Shown: in pieces, positions 50,301 to 62,009 of the stretch | Numbering within the stretch: the stretch's first letter is position 1 | Layout of the letters: each line of letters starts with the position of its first letter | Source of the DNA: Hevea brasiliensis | Taxonomy: Eukaryota; Streptophyta; Magnoliopsida; Malpighiales; Euphorbiaceae | Assembly: GCF_030052815.1 (NCBI RefSeq) | Contig: NC_079493.1 | Span: 63,612,691-63,676,690, forward strand | Direction: 5' to 3' | DNA: 64,000 bases | Notes under the pieces: generated by a model | What the model saw: only the letters and a program-made list of their open reading frames with translations | Told to the model about the DNA's origin: nothing | The model's database searches: none | Program-made: the position numbers and the translations under genes

Positions 50301-51187
50301 TTCTTCAGTTATTTGATCGAATTGTGTTATTATGTATTGTGAGATTGTGAAATTGATTTAAACTCTTATTGACATATACTGTCTATTGAATTCAACCATG
50401 ATCTGACTTATTGAAAATTATTGTGATATTAACAAATGGAGTTTAAATTCTTGTTGACATTTATTGTCTTGAATTTAACTATGGTTTTAAGTATCCATCG
50501 TTGATATGATTTATGAATTGTGATTTAAAATTTGTATTTGGTAAATGTTGTGCACCATCGAGACATTGTCTCGATAGCTTTTATTGTCGCAGTAGAGAGA
50601 CAGATGTGGCAAGAAAGTTAGGTCGCTAGTATCGCCAATGAGAGATTTTGGGTATAGTGAGTATACCACATGTGGCATTTTGTATCAGAATGTATATTCA
50701 CTGTATGTATATTTTGTTCTTGGTTTTGAGCAGTTGTAAATTTAAGTTGTACAGTAAAGTTGTAAAATAATTATGAGTTATTTGGCTTGTAAAAATTGTG
50801 TTATATCTTTGTATCTTAGTCTTTGAAAATCACTGTGGATTTGACTTGAGAAATGTGTTGTGTTGATAAAAATGTTGGAGTTGAGATTTGAAAATATATT
50901 AAAGTGCTTTTTACAGGTTTTCTGAAGAACTGTTTTGTCCAAAATACAAATGGCACCTTGCCAAAATTTTTACAGATATTCCAAATAAATCAAATGAGTT
51001 AGTTGTTTCACTTCAGTTCACCAAAGTCTTTCACACCTGTAAATAGTGCTCACCACTGTAAAAGAAGTAAGAAAAGTTTTTAAAATCCCTTGTAGTGTAT
51101 TTAATGGATTATCAGTAGTCAGAGTTGGTAATTCATTAGGTATACTACGGGATCATGTTATGCCTTACAGAGGGGTAGGGTGTGACA
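47333..51187 (+). repeat. element D 3' LTR
   Basis: 3855 bp, near-identical to 41052-44902 over long stretches, and followed by the target duplication tattt (51188-51192). The hairpin CGAGAC/GTCTCG with loop ATT is at 50559-50573. The last 400 bases are the same in both copies. Confidence 0.92.
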
Positions 51188-51192
51188 TATTT

Positions 51193-53129
51193 TGTCTAGT
51201 TGAATTTCTTTTTTTGAATCACTCCATTTGGAGTTTTGTAGCTCAAGTTATGGCTAAAATAAGTTTACTGTTCACGCAATCGCTCATGCCGAGATTTTGG
51301 TCCGTAGATTTTTGGTCCAACTTTGGTCAGTGATTTGATCAAGTTAAATTCATAATTTGGTCTAACTTTCTTCTTATGAAATGTTCTACCATACCTTAGG
51401 TTTCCATCGGTTCAAGAATTGCCTAAATCCGAGTTTTCTAGAGAGAGTTATAGCTATCCAAACATTACTGCTCAAGTGAAAATCTGCAGAGTTGCAGGTT
51501 TGATAACTTAACTTTGCCCAATAATTTGAATGTGTTAATGGCATAATTTGGGATAATGTTCCTCATGAAAATTGTTTTTATATATCCTATCTTGTTGCTG
51601 TAAAAATTTCAGGCCAATTTGACCATTCTACAGTGAGTTATGGCCAAATGAAAAGTTACTATTCATTTGGTCATTTCTGCAGGTGCTGTTTCAGGGTATC
51701 CGGATTGGGGCCAACTTTTGGTCCTCTTGCTTTAGTCTTTTGGGCATGGTTTCTTCAGCAAAAATGTGCCATTATAAGCCTAGTTTCATGTCCAATTTTC
51801 CAAACACCAATTGGACCAACACAGCCAAAGATATGGCAGTCCAAGTGGGCTGGAATCACAGCCTCCCTACTGGTTACCCTAGGCAGCCTAGCAATTCAGT
51901 TTGCATCACTCTAAATCTCTTCAAATTATGGTGAACTTACCTGCAATGGTCACTAATTGACCCTTATAAGGTTCACTTACCACTTCATAAGCCAAAACCA
52001 AATTTCACTCTCCAAAACCCTAGTTTCCCATTGTGATTCACACTAGTTACCCTAGTTAATACACTAACTCATTATCCATGTATATAAATACCTTAAACAT
52101 CATATTTACTCCACTCTAAGTCCATCAAAACAATCAATCCTATTCCTTTCTTAGGGCAGCCGAAATTCATGGTATAGATACACATGAGTTTAGTCCATTT
52201 AATTTACAATTTCATACTAAGTTCAAGTCCCTAACATAGAAATAAAGAAATATTTGTAAAAGTAAGCACTAACCTCTTGTAGGCAGATTTTTCCCAACTC
52301 AAAACTTCACTTTCCTTCACTTTCTAGGCTGCCAAACACTTCCCAAGAGGTAGAGACAAGCTTTTAGTGAAGGGACTTAGGGTTTTATAGTGCAAATTCG
52401 TGGGAAAATGGAAGTAATTAAAGAAAACTTCCATGGAGGGTTATGGAGGAGAGGATCACGTTTTGAAGAAGAAGATGGCTGCTTGTTTTTGATCTTCCTT
52501 GGTCTTTATTTATCTCTTTTATTAATTAGTCAAATGGTTACTTAATTGTGATTGGTGGACAATTTTAAATGACCTCATAATATGTCATAATTGGCATTTT
52601 ATTGTATTTTCTTTTCTTTTCTCTTCTACTAACTTCAAATTAATTTTTCATCAACATTAATTCATATTTTATGTCATAATAATTATTTACTCAACTGGAC
52701 AAGTTGGCCAAAAATCATCTCTGAAGGCAAAATGACCAAAATGCTCTTCGTTTGGCTTAACGGGTCAAAATTGTCTGTACCGATTGAAAAATTTTTCTAA
52801 ATATTTTCTTGGCATTCTAATGCCATAGGAACCTCAATGACCCTTCTCTGGTGTCCCAAAAATTATTTTATGAATTTTTCTCCGGGTCTAGGGCTCCTCG
52901 TTGCGAGAACCGCAACTTACCTCTGATTACCCATCGCTTGGGCACCGGCTCATTTGACTTGGTTGTATTTTATTTCTAAAATTTTTACTAAATTTTTCTT
53001 AGTAATATTTGAGTTAATTATGGTTCCTCACTTTAGTTTAAATATTTTTCCAGAAGTTCTAGCTGTCCGGACCGACACCGGTCACCGGAACAGTAGAATG
53101 TACGGAGTTGCTACCGGGAGGGTGTTACA
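51193..53129 (-). repeat. C-type solo LTR, right part
   Basis: Continues the LTR cut at 41051; the words either side join as CCTTATTTTGTCTAG, the same as in other C-type copies. It ends GGAGGGTGTTACA at 53129 beside ccaca. It contains the shared AGCGATGGGT block in reverse at about 52920-52970. Confidence 0.88.
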
Positions 53130-53134
53130 CCACA

Positions 53135-54357
53135 ATTTAACAATAATATTCCATAAACCAAACCATGAAATAACACATTTAGGTCCACACTTCACATTGC
53201 CGAATTGTACCTCTCTTTGAATTAATTTCCAAGCTTCCAAAAGCAAGTGTACATTCACATATACTTAGTATACATCACCCAATTTATTCCTACACATATA
53301 AACACTTCATCAACCTTTTAATCCATCATTTACATACAAGGATAAATTGTTCTTAAGGAGTTTCCATGGCTGTCAAAAATATACATCTCCCTTAAAACAT
53401 CAAACTCCAAAAATCTTTCCATAATTCAACTACCCATAACATCCACACAAACTTTAATGAAGCAAGCATCAAAAATACCTATTTACCACTTTGGAAACTC
53501 TTCAAAACCTTGACTAAACTTGATCTTCTTGCTGCCTATCTACTGCCCAAGGTGTATGGACAACTTTTAATGAAGGAAAGTGCAAGGAAAAAGGCTTGGA
53601 TCATGCTTGCATGAAGCTTCAAAACCATGCAGCCATGGAGGTTTTCCTCTTCACCATTTCAGCTGGTCTTTGAGAGGTGAGGAAGTTGATGAATAATCTG
53701 CTCAAATGAATGTTTAGTGCTCCACTTAGGTGAGTTAGTGGAGCACTATGTGAGAATTAAATCTTTGTTTATTCTTAAATTTCCAATTTCTTACATTAAG
53801 TTCCTATCTTTTGCTATTTACATTAGGTACTACCAATTTAATTTTTCATGATATTTTCCAGGTGTAATATTATGTATTTTTAATGGACATTTAGGTCAAA
53901 AGATAACTCGGTGTGTTAAATGACCACAATGCCCCTGTTCGGGTTGCATTCCCGATTTTTCGGTAACACCGAATTTTGTCATTTTCTCGATTTCTCACTT
54001 TTCTTTGTACTAATTAATTAATTTTTTTTATTATTTCTAATGAAATTTATACCTCAATAGATGTTTATTTAAGTCCTAAAAATATTTTTCAGGGTTCTCC
54101 GTGGTCCAGGGCTAGTCAACAGTCCACGCCGCAACTTCCCTGTGCGATCACCCATCACTAGGGTTCTTGGCTCGCTTAACTTGGTTACATTTCATTGCTA
54201 TTATTTTTCCTTTATTTTTCTTGTATTTTCTTTTCTTATATTTCATTATTTTATGTCTCCTCATTCATATCTAAGTGTAGTTCTAGGCATCCTAGCTGTC
54301 CGAACAACACTGGTCACGGGAACAGTAGAACGCCCTACCGAACATAGGGGTGTTACA
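53135..54357 (-). repeat. element A 5' LTR, outer part
   Basis: Resumes the A LTR after the ccaca duplication and matches 32590-33815. Ends GGGTGTTACA at 54357 beside ctaat (54358-54362). With 36776-39582 it gives about 4.03 kb, close to the 4.10 kb of the 3' LTR. Confidence 0.9.
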
Positions 54358-55640
54358 CTAATCCCCTCAGCTGATACTATGTGTCCAAGGAAAGAGATTT
54401 CACTCATCTAGAAGTCACACTTGTACAGCTTAGCATACAGCTTCTTTTCTCACAGGGTTTGCAGAACAATCCTTAAATGTTCATCATGTTCTTCCCTGGT
54501 CTTGGAATACACCAGAATATCATCAATAAAGACCACTACAAATCGATCTAAATATGGATGAAAGATACGGTTCATAAGGTCCATAAATGCTGCCGGTGCA
54601 TTTGTTAACCAAAACGGCATCACTAAAAATTCATAATGCCCATACCGGATTCTGAATGCAGTTTTTGACACATCTGCATCCTTTACCCTCAACTGATGAT
54701 ACCTTGATCTTAGATCAATTTTTGAAAATACACCGGCTCCTTTCAACTGATCAAATAAATCGTCAATTCTGGGCAATGGATATTTATTCTTCATAGTTAC
54801 CTCGTTCAACTGCTGGTAATCAATACACAATCTCAAGGTTCTATCCTTCTTCTTCACAAACAGCACCGGAGCTCCCCATGGTGACACACTGGGGCATATG
54901 AACCCCTTATCGAGTAACTCCTGCAACTGAATTTTCAACTCCTTCAATTTAGTGGGTGCCATCCTATAAGGAGCAATAGAAATGGGTGTTGTACCCGACA
55001 TTACCTCAACAGCAAACTCGACTTCCCTTTCTGGAGGTAAACCAGGCAACTCTTCAGGAAATACATCTGGGAAGTCTCTTACTGTGGGTATATCACACAG
55101 GTTTGGCTTAGCCTGCCTAGTATCAACCACGTGTACTAAGTAAGCTTCACAGCCTTTTCTAATCAATCTTCTTGCAATTATGGTTAAGATAACATTGGAC
55201 AGGAAATATGTCCTTTCACTCACAACAGTAATCTCATTACCCTCAGAAGTTTTCAGAGAAATCCTCTTCAATTTGCAATCAACTATTGCCTAATGACGTG
55301 ACAACTAGTCCATTCCCAAAATCACGTCAAACTCGTGGAAGGGCAATTCAATTAGGTCTGCCGAGAATTCATACCCCTGAATCCTCAACGGGCAACCTTT
55401 ATATAGTTTATTCACTATCACGCTATGGCCTAGTGGATTTGTGACCAGAATTTCTTAATCACTCTCCTCTACTGGAACTCCCCTCTGTATGGGTAGTTTG
55501 ATGCAAATGTAGGAACGAGTGGATCTTGGATCTACCAATGTATGCACAGAAGTGTTGTAAAGGGAGAACATACCCCTGATGACATCCAGGGCATCTTGCT
55601 CCTCCTGAGCTCTGATGGCATAGGCCCTAGCAGGTACTCT
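54358..55640 (-). pseudogene. pol: element E protease and reverse transcriptase N-terminal part
   Basis: Minus strand. Protease has its active site at about 55521-55535, reading LVDPRSTRSY (glycine after D-P lost). Stops replace GMDW's tryptophan (55305-55307) and a glutamine codon (55290-55292). RT is open at 54450-55271 with [53 protein letters not shown] (usually MPFGL) and an intact FIDDIL. A TGA at 54450-54452 and another stop near 54405 follow. RT continues to GHIVSAEGI at 54363, then across the A insertion at 29719. Confidence 0.9.
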
Positions 55641-56855
55641 AGTCTCTGGCCTTTCAGCTGACTCGGATGCAGGCCTCAGTGATGGACCAGCTACCTCAGA
55701 TTTACCGGGCTTCCTACCCCTTTGTAGTGCAGGAGCAGGTCTGTCAGCTTGTGTTGGAGCAATTGTAGAAGTCCTCTTCAGACAATTCTTGATCTGATGT
55801 TCTCTAGATCCACACCGTAAGCATGCACCAGTCACTCACTAACAGTCTCCCTTATGCCACTTCTGACAGTACGGACAGGTAGAAGATGCTGGGGCTGGTC
55901 CCCTAAACACAGTCCCTAGAGAGCTGCACACTGATGGTGTGGACTAGCCTCTCCTAGGTGTGAACTGTGGTTTGGGCCCCTGAGACTGACCCTGACCCTG
56001 TGGTGGTCCTGAACTCTGAGCAGGAGGACCCTTACTCTTCTTACTAGGAGTAAAAAATGTACTGGACTGACCCGGACCCCTCTTCTGCTGTCTTTCCCTT
56101 CTAGTTTGCTTATTGATTCGGACCCTTTCTACTTTTGATGCAACATCTACTAATTTAGCAAAATCTGTGATCTCCAATGCTGTTATCATAACTTTAATAT
56201 TGTCATTGAGTCCTTCTTCAAACCTTCTGCACCTTTCTGCCTCTGTAGGGACTATCTCCCTCCCATATTGGCTCAGTCTGACAAACTCATACTCATACTC
56301 TACCACTGACAATTGCCTCTATCTCAGACTGATAAATTCTCATCTTCGCTCTTCTAAATACACCATGCTAACATATTTCTTCCTGAACTCTGTAAGGAAG
56401 AATTCCCAGGTGATCCGTTCTGATTGCACCTCACTACTTACTGTGTCCCACGACTGATATGCATCACCCTGAAGTAGGGACACAGCACCCTCTAGGTTCT
56501 GCTTGAGGGTGCAGTTAAGCTATTTCAGCACTCTGATGGTTCTATCCAACCAGTTTTCTACTGTCATGGGATCATCCTTCCTCTTCTCAAAGAAATCCAC
56601 AGCCCCATGTTTTTGCAGTTTCTCCAGATGGGACTTCTGGGGTGCTGGTGGAGGTTGTGGCTGTGGTTATGGTGGTGGAATTCCCCCCATCATTTGCCGG
56701 TAGAATTCGGTGATTTGCTGAAATAGCGCAAACTCAGGTTGGGCAGGTGCCTCAACTGCCGGTGGAGCAGATTCTCCCCTGCCCCCAGATTCAGCCCTTG
56801 GTGGAGCACGACTCTCCACCTCTTCATCAACTGCTCTTTGTGAAGCATAATCCAT
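55641..56855 (-). pseudogene. gag: element E gag
   Basis: Minus strand from ATG at 56855 (MDYASQRAVDEEVESRAP). A stop interrupts the proline-rich run near 56668. The capsid follows (KHGAVDFF, then frames at 55944-56312 with EYEFVRLSQYGREIV). The first zinc knuckle (C-P-Y-C-Q-K-W-H-K-G-D-C) is followed by stops near 55840. The second, CLRCGSREHQIKNC, is at about 55785-55825. Similar in order and wording to gag of element C. Confidence 0.86.
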
Positions 56856-56966
56856 ATCCTATTCAAAATAAGAAAACAAAAAGATCTGTATCAGTGTCAC
56901 CTCAACACTTACAAATGCAATCTAATGGTATGCACTCTATCTAGGCCCAGAAACGCCTAAATCGAT

Positions 56967-56978
56967 GCTCTGATACCA
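56967..56978 (-). other. element E primer-binding site
   Basis: GCTCTGATACCA is the complement of the initiator methionine tRNA primer site, 5 nt inside the LTR at 56984. It marks the 5' end of E. Confidence 0.9.
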
Positions 56979-56983
56979 CTAAA

Positions 56984-59900
56984 TGTGACACCCCTTACCC
57001 GTCTACAGTGTAGCCAAGCAAGTTATGCCACTCACTGTGCCGGAGCACCAATTCATGTTTCAATTACAATTTATCCCTTTTAATTCATTTATTTATAATT
57101 TTTGATAAATCTGAATTTTTACGCAATTTTTATAGAAAATCCGGTAGAGTGCCGGCTGTAAATTAGAAAAACAGTTCTTCTGAACCTGTTTAAAAGACAC
57201 TTCCAATATAATTTTCCAAATCCAGAACTCCATTACACACATTTCAAATCAGTCTCAAAATCTCAATACTATTTTCAGAACATTTCTGTTCATTTCATTA
57301 CTTGAAGCACATTTATACATATTTCTCAACATTTCATTTTTCCACATACATTATACAAAAATTTCAATAACATGAAATTTCATATATTTACATCATCACA
57401 TAATTACAAGAGTTCATAGTTACAATCCAAAACTAATACAAAATGCAAAATACAAAATGCTACCCCAAAGTCCTAATGTCCTACCATATGCACTGCAGAT
57501 GTGAGGTGACTCTGGACTCTGGATGCAGATTTGAAGGCTTACCCGGTCTGATGTCTACTGGGCTCCCCAGCTAGGCCTCTAGTACCTGTGCATGGTAAAA
57601 GCGACGCGCTAAGTAATTCTGCCTAGTGGTGACAAAATAAAATAAAATAAACATAAGTATGCAGAATGTATGTTTACATTTTTTGGTAGACTTAATTTTT
57701 GATATTATTTGCAGTATTATTCGATTAAAATTTGGTAAGGTTTATTATCATTGCCCGAGTAACCCATACTAGTTGACTGGACTGGATAAAACGGGTAAAC
57801 TGGCACTTGGTACTAAATACCTCAGACCATCACACCATCGGTCACATTGTGTCTCCCGGTGTGTAACAGAACAACTAATAAGTGTAATAATAATTAGGAG
57901 TAAAACCTGAGTGTAACAACTTAAATAACATAGCCAAAGGCTATTATGTCATAGAATGGCATGGAAAGCTATGAAACACAGAATGGCATGAAGCCATATG
58001 CAGTACTGCTAACAGAACCCCATTGGCATGCCAACCTATCCAAACCAATCTTGCTAGGTATACTAGGGCATATTATACTTTTAAGTTTCACAATTCTTGA
58101 AATTCAAGTTTTGGTGTTACTATTCAATTCATTAGTCAACTAAAATGTTGACTTTTACATATACAATTGGTACATTGGTTTTAATATTCCAAATATACCT
58201 CATTTTGCATTCTAAAATTGTTGGTATTGATTACCAATACCATTTCTAAACTTAATGTTAATTGGATAGAATTTTTAGTTTTCATGCTTTGTTTTTACTA
58301 TTCCATTAGTCATTTTTGCAGTGGGAATTTGGCAAAATGGTCATCATGAAAGTTGTTCCTTATTTTGTCTAGTTGTATTTATTTTTTTTAATCACTCCAT
58401 TTGGAGTTTTTTAGCTCAAGTTATGGCCCAAAAACCACAACTTGCCAGATTATGATTTTTCCAGAATTTCTGGACTGACCAAATCTATAGTGTTAGGAGT
58501 AGTGATTTTAGGTCACTTTTTGAATATGTTATGGCCATAATTTGGGTTAGATTTCTTCATGCAAGTTGTTGGTCTATATCTCAGCTTGTTTATGGTAAAA
58601 CTTCAGGTCAATTGGACCTTTCTACACTGAGCTATGGCCAAATGACTAAACACTGTTCATTTGGTCATTTTGCCCAGGCAGAATGCAGGTCACCCGGATT
58701 AGGGCAATCTTTTGGTCTACTTGGTTTGGTTTTCTAGGCATGGTTTCTTCACCAAATTTGTGTTATTATGTGTCTACTTTCTTGTCCAATTGGATTTGCA
58801 CCAATTGAACTTCTACAATTCCAGTTATTGCTGTTCAAACCTGCTGGACTCATGCCCAGTCCTACAGGTCACCAAGGGTAGCCACACCAAACTCCAATCC
58901 CACTACAAAATTCACTTCATTTTTTATTTAAACAGAAACAAATGGTCACTATTTGACCATTAAAATCTACTTTCATCATCACATGGTCAAAGTCTCATTT
59001 CTCACCCCAAACCCTAACTCAAACATTATAAATCATGCATTATCATTGCTCTTCATCAATCCACTTAAGAGATGCATATTGAGGGCAGCCATACTACCAT
59101 TTTAACTCCATAAAACTCATCACAATCATACCCCAACCAAGGCTGCCGAAATTTAGGGATGGCATACAAATGGTATTTCATCAATTTCTTTGTCATTTGC
59201 ACTCATTTATAGTCCTTAAACATGAATTTGAAGTGAAAACCAAGGTTAGGTCACAAACCTGTAATGGAGTGAGATTTCCCACTTGCTAGGGTTCCTCTTT
59301 TCCTTTTCTTTTTGCTCCCAAAAGACTCTCCAATGTGTAAGAACACTTTTTTGTGTTGGGAATATAGGGTTTAGTTCGGTAAAAGTTAGGGAAATCAAGC
59401 TTTCAAAAGCTTGCTCATGGTGGCCATGGTGGGAGTGGGTGACAGCAAAGAGAAGAATGGAGAAGGAGTTCTAATTTTTTTTTTCATTTTTCAGCCCATT
59501 AGTCTCTTTTAAATAAACTTATGCCATGTGTCAACATTCGATTGGTTGGGAAAATTTTAATAACATCATTATGATGTCATAATTCCATTTTCTTTCATTT
59601 TTTCTCCTTTTCTTGTCTATTTAATTTCAATTAAATTTTTAACAAAATTTATTTATATTTCATGTTATATAAATTATTTATTTAACTGGACAAGTTGGCC
59701 AAAAATCATCTCTGAAGATGAAATGACCAAAATGCCCTCTGTTTGGCTTAGTGAGCCAAAATTGTGTGTACCAGTAGAAAAATTTTTCTAATCATTTTCT
59801 TGGAATTCTAATGCCACAAGAACCTCAATGACCCTTCTCTAGAGTCCCAAAAATTATTTTATAATTTTTTCCCTGGGTCTAGGGTTGCTAACGGCCTTCA

Positions 59901-60123
59901 CCGTCACTTCCCCTTCGGGTTACTCATCCCTGGTGTTTCGGCTCGTTTAACTTTTGTGTATTTCATTTCTAAAAATTTTTCCTTGATTTTTATGAGCATT
60001 ATTTAGTTTTTTTATAACTCCTCACTCTAGTCTATTTATAATTTCAAACATTCTAGCTATCCGGACCGACATTGGTCACTGGAACAATAGACTGTACAGA
60101 TTAGCTAAAGTGAGGATGTTACA
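56984..60123 (-). repeat. element E 5' LTR
   Basis: 3140 bp from TGTGACACCCC at 56984 to GATGTTACA at 60123. Bases 57300-60123 match 24648-27479. The inner 300 bases resemble the C-type LTR end (text near TTACCCGTCTACAGTG). It contains the conserved AGAAAAACAGTTCTTC core at about 57165-57180. Confidence 0.9.
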
Positions 60124-61063
60124 GTGTCGGTCCAGACAATTAAAAGGATTAGAACCACATTTAAGACACCTAGTTAAGCCCTGAACGCGAATAATTAATA
60201 ATTGTCAAATAGTTAAGTATAAAGAAGAAAAACAGAACACAACAAGTTAAATGAGCTGGGAGTCACAGTGATGGGCGACCTTATCGGGAATGACTACGAG
60301 GTCAATCTAAACTCAAATTTTGAACTGTCAAATGTGACGGTGTGGTCCTTAGGACTATTGCAAACACAGTGTAAAAGAGAAAATCATGAAAAAGAGTTAT
60401 TACGCAGGTCAAATAATTAGGTCAGGGATCCGGAAGAAATATCGAATAACTTGCAAACCGGATTGAACCAGCAAGGGGCAATTTGGTCAATTCACCCCTA
60501 GAGCTGACTCCTGACCTAATTGTCCAATAAAATCAGAGAAAAAAAATTTCAGAATCGAAAATTAAATTAAAAAACTGATGGAAAAATAAATGCAAAAGAA
60601 AAAGAAAAAGGAAAAAGTTGATTACATCACCTTTATGACATCATCATGAGGTCAAAACTCATTTTAATTTCTCTACCATAATTGACCAAGTCAAATAAGA
60701 CTAAAACACATAAAATAAACACAAAATTAAAAGAAAAATCATTTTTGTTTCTTCTTCCTTCAAATGTGCAGCCCCTTTCTCTCTTTTTTCTCTCATCTCT
60801 TCCATCTTTCCACCATGAAAGCTTATTTTAAAGCTTTCTAAACCAAAAATTCAGCCATAGATTTTGATGTTTCCTTGGTTAAAACTTGTCCTTGGATCTT
60901 GAATTGAAGATTGAAAGTCAAAAAGAAAGGAAAATTGGAGAGTTTAAGAAGATAGAAAAAACTTCATTTGAGGTAAACTTTCTTTTAAACAAATTTAGTT
61001 ATGTATCCATGGAAGTGAACTTGAAGATGAGGATTTAAATTTAGGAATTACAAAAATTATGCA
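60124..61063 (+). repeat. G-type LTR fragment F
   Basis: Starts about 50 bases into a plus-strand LTR of the G type: GTGTCGGTCC, then CTAGTTAAGCCCTGAAC and GAGTCACAGTGATGGGCGACC correspond to the outer end of 18966-22401 in reverse. The missing start should lie left of element E but is not present at 23973, so it was lost in the rearrangement there. No gene is seen. Confidence 0.72.
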
Positions 61064-61081
61064 TGTAACGCGTCGAAACAC

Positions 61082-61591
61082 CGAGTTATGAATAATACTA
61101 TTTTTGGTCCGTGACTAGTACTATTCAAAGACACCTTGAGGATAAAAAATAAATAAAAAATTAATTGAGATAGACACAATAAAAATTCAAGTGAATAAAA
61201 AAATCTAAGGACTGATGGGGTATTATAAAAAGAAGGATTATGACCCGATGAGGGACATTTTGGTCAATTCACCTCAAGAGTTGACTTTTGACCAAAATGT
61301 CAATTAAATTAAATGAAATTATATATATATATATTTCGAGTTATGAATAATACCATTTTTGGTCCGTGACTAGCACTATTCAAAGACACCTTGAGGACCA
61401 AAAATAAATAGAAAATTAATTGAGATAGACACAATAAAAATTCAAGTGAATAAAAAAATCTAATGACTCATCGGCTACTATAAAAGGAAGGATTATGCCC
61501 GATGAGGGACATTTTGGTCAATTCACCTCAAGAGTTGACTTTTGACCAAAATGTCAATTAAATTAAATGAAATTAATGAATTGAATTATGA
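61082..61591. repeat. 255-bp tandem duplication
   Basis: Two consecutive units start CGAGTTATGAATAATA at 61082 and 61337. They share the run through GACATTTTGGTCAATTCACC and the end AATTAAATTAAATGAAAT, with a few substitutions. A short TA run separates them at about 61320-61334, a likely slippage or recombination site. Confidence 0.88.
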
Positions 61592-61840
61592 AGTAAAAAT
61601 TGAAGAAAAATTCTAGTACAAATGTGTAAGGGAAAATTTAAGAAATGAAAACTTAAACTTTCATTTCCATTATGACAAAATTAAAATGAAGGACTTATGG
61701 GCCTTTTATAATTAAATTTAATTATTTAATTAAAAGGAAAAATTAAGTGTAAATGTAAAAAAAAAAAGGGGGAATAAAAATTTAAGTTTATTTATCCTTA
61801 TGACACAATTAAAATTTATAATTTTAATAAACTAATTTTG

Positions 61841-61843
<3 letters not shown>

Positions 61844-61923
<80 letters not shown>

Positions 61924-61960
61924 CTATATAGATATATCTATATAGATATATATACATATA
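61844..61960. repeat. TA microsatellite
   Basis: An uninterrupted AT dinucleotide run from 61844 to 61911 (about 34 units), then degenerate TATC/TATA sequence. It is followed by the 9-bp inverted repeat AAGAAGACA/TGTCTTCTT (61960-61968 with 61971-61979). Confidence 0.95.
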
Positions 61961-62009
61961 AGAAGACAAATGTCTTCTTCATTTTTTTTCATAAGGTGCT
62001 ACCACCCTC

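Larger units (their letters stand above)
41052..51187 (+). mobile_element. element D: gag-only non-autonomous LTR retrotransposon
   Basis: Plus strand, 10,136 bp, with the target duplication tattt at 41047-41051 and 51188-51192. LTRs are 41052-44902 and 47333-51187. The internal region is only 2430 bp and has a primer site, a broken gag, a protease trace, a non-coding block and a polypurine tract, with no RT, RNase H or integrase. Same LTR family as element A. The LTRs are almost identical over their first part, so it moved recently and must have used enzymes from elsewhere. It resembles the TR-GAG type of plant element (gag flanked by LTRs). Confidence 0.9.
29720..54357 (-). mobile_element. 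element A: gag-bearing element without RT, host of further insertions
   Basis: Minus-strand element with 3' LTR 29720-33815, internal region 33816-36775 and 5' LTR 36776-39582 plus 53135-54357. The perfect target duplication ctaat is at 29715-29719 and 54358-54362. The internal region is only about 3 kb. It holds a deleted gag, protease traces, a non-coding block and two separate integrase pieces, with no RT or RNase H. It belongs to the same LTR family as element D. It should need proteins supplied by other elements. Confidence 0.9.
23974..60123 (-). mobile_element. element E: Ty3/Gypsy retrotransposon split by a nested insertion
   Basis: Minus-strand element with 5' LTR 56984-60123, gag-pol in two parts (54358-56855 and 27525-29719) and 3' LTR ending at 27479. 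The joined internal region is about 4.9 kb, a normal full length. The split falls between the RT codons for GHIVSAEGI (54363) and [10 protein letters not shown] (29714), where element A inserted. No matching target duplication flanks E: the left flank is ttaaa and the right is gtgtc, and the left LTR is chimeric. The left end has therefore been rearranged. Confidence 0.88.
61064..62009 (+). repeat. LTR-like fragment I
   Basis: Begins TGTAACGCGTCG at 61064, matching the TGTAAC start of the other LTRs, and has the GGACATTTTGGTCAATT wording typical of their first 400 bases. It is broken at 62009 by a C-type LTR. It includes a 255-bp tandem duplication and a TA microsatellite. No coding domain is seen. 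Its family is not otherwise represented here. Confidence 0.5.

Noticed and set aside
41052..51187. D as a complete autonomous retrotransposon
   Set aside because: The internal region is 2.4 kb and lacks RT, RNase H and integrase.
61844..61911. Centromere or telomere repeat
   Set aside because: It is a simple TA dinucleotide run; no telomere motif or satellite array is present in the window.
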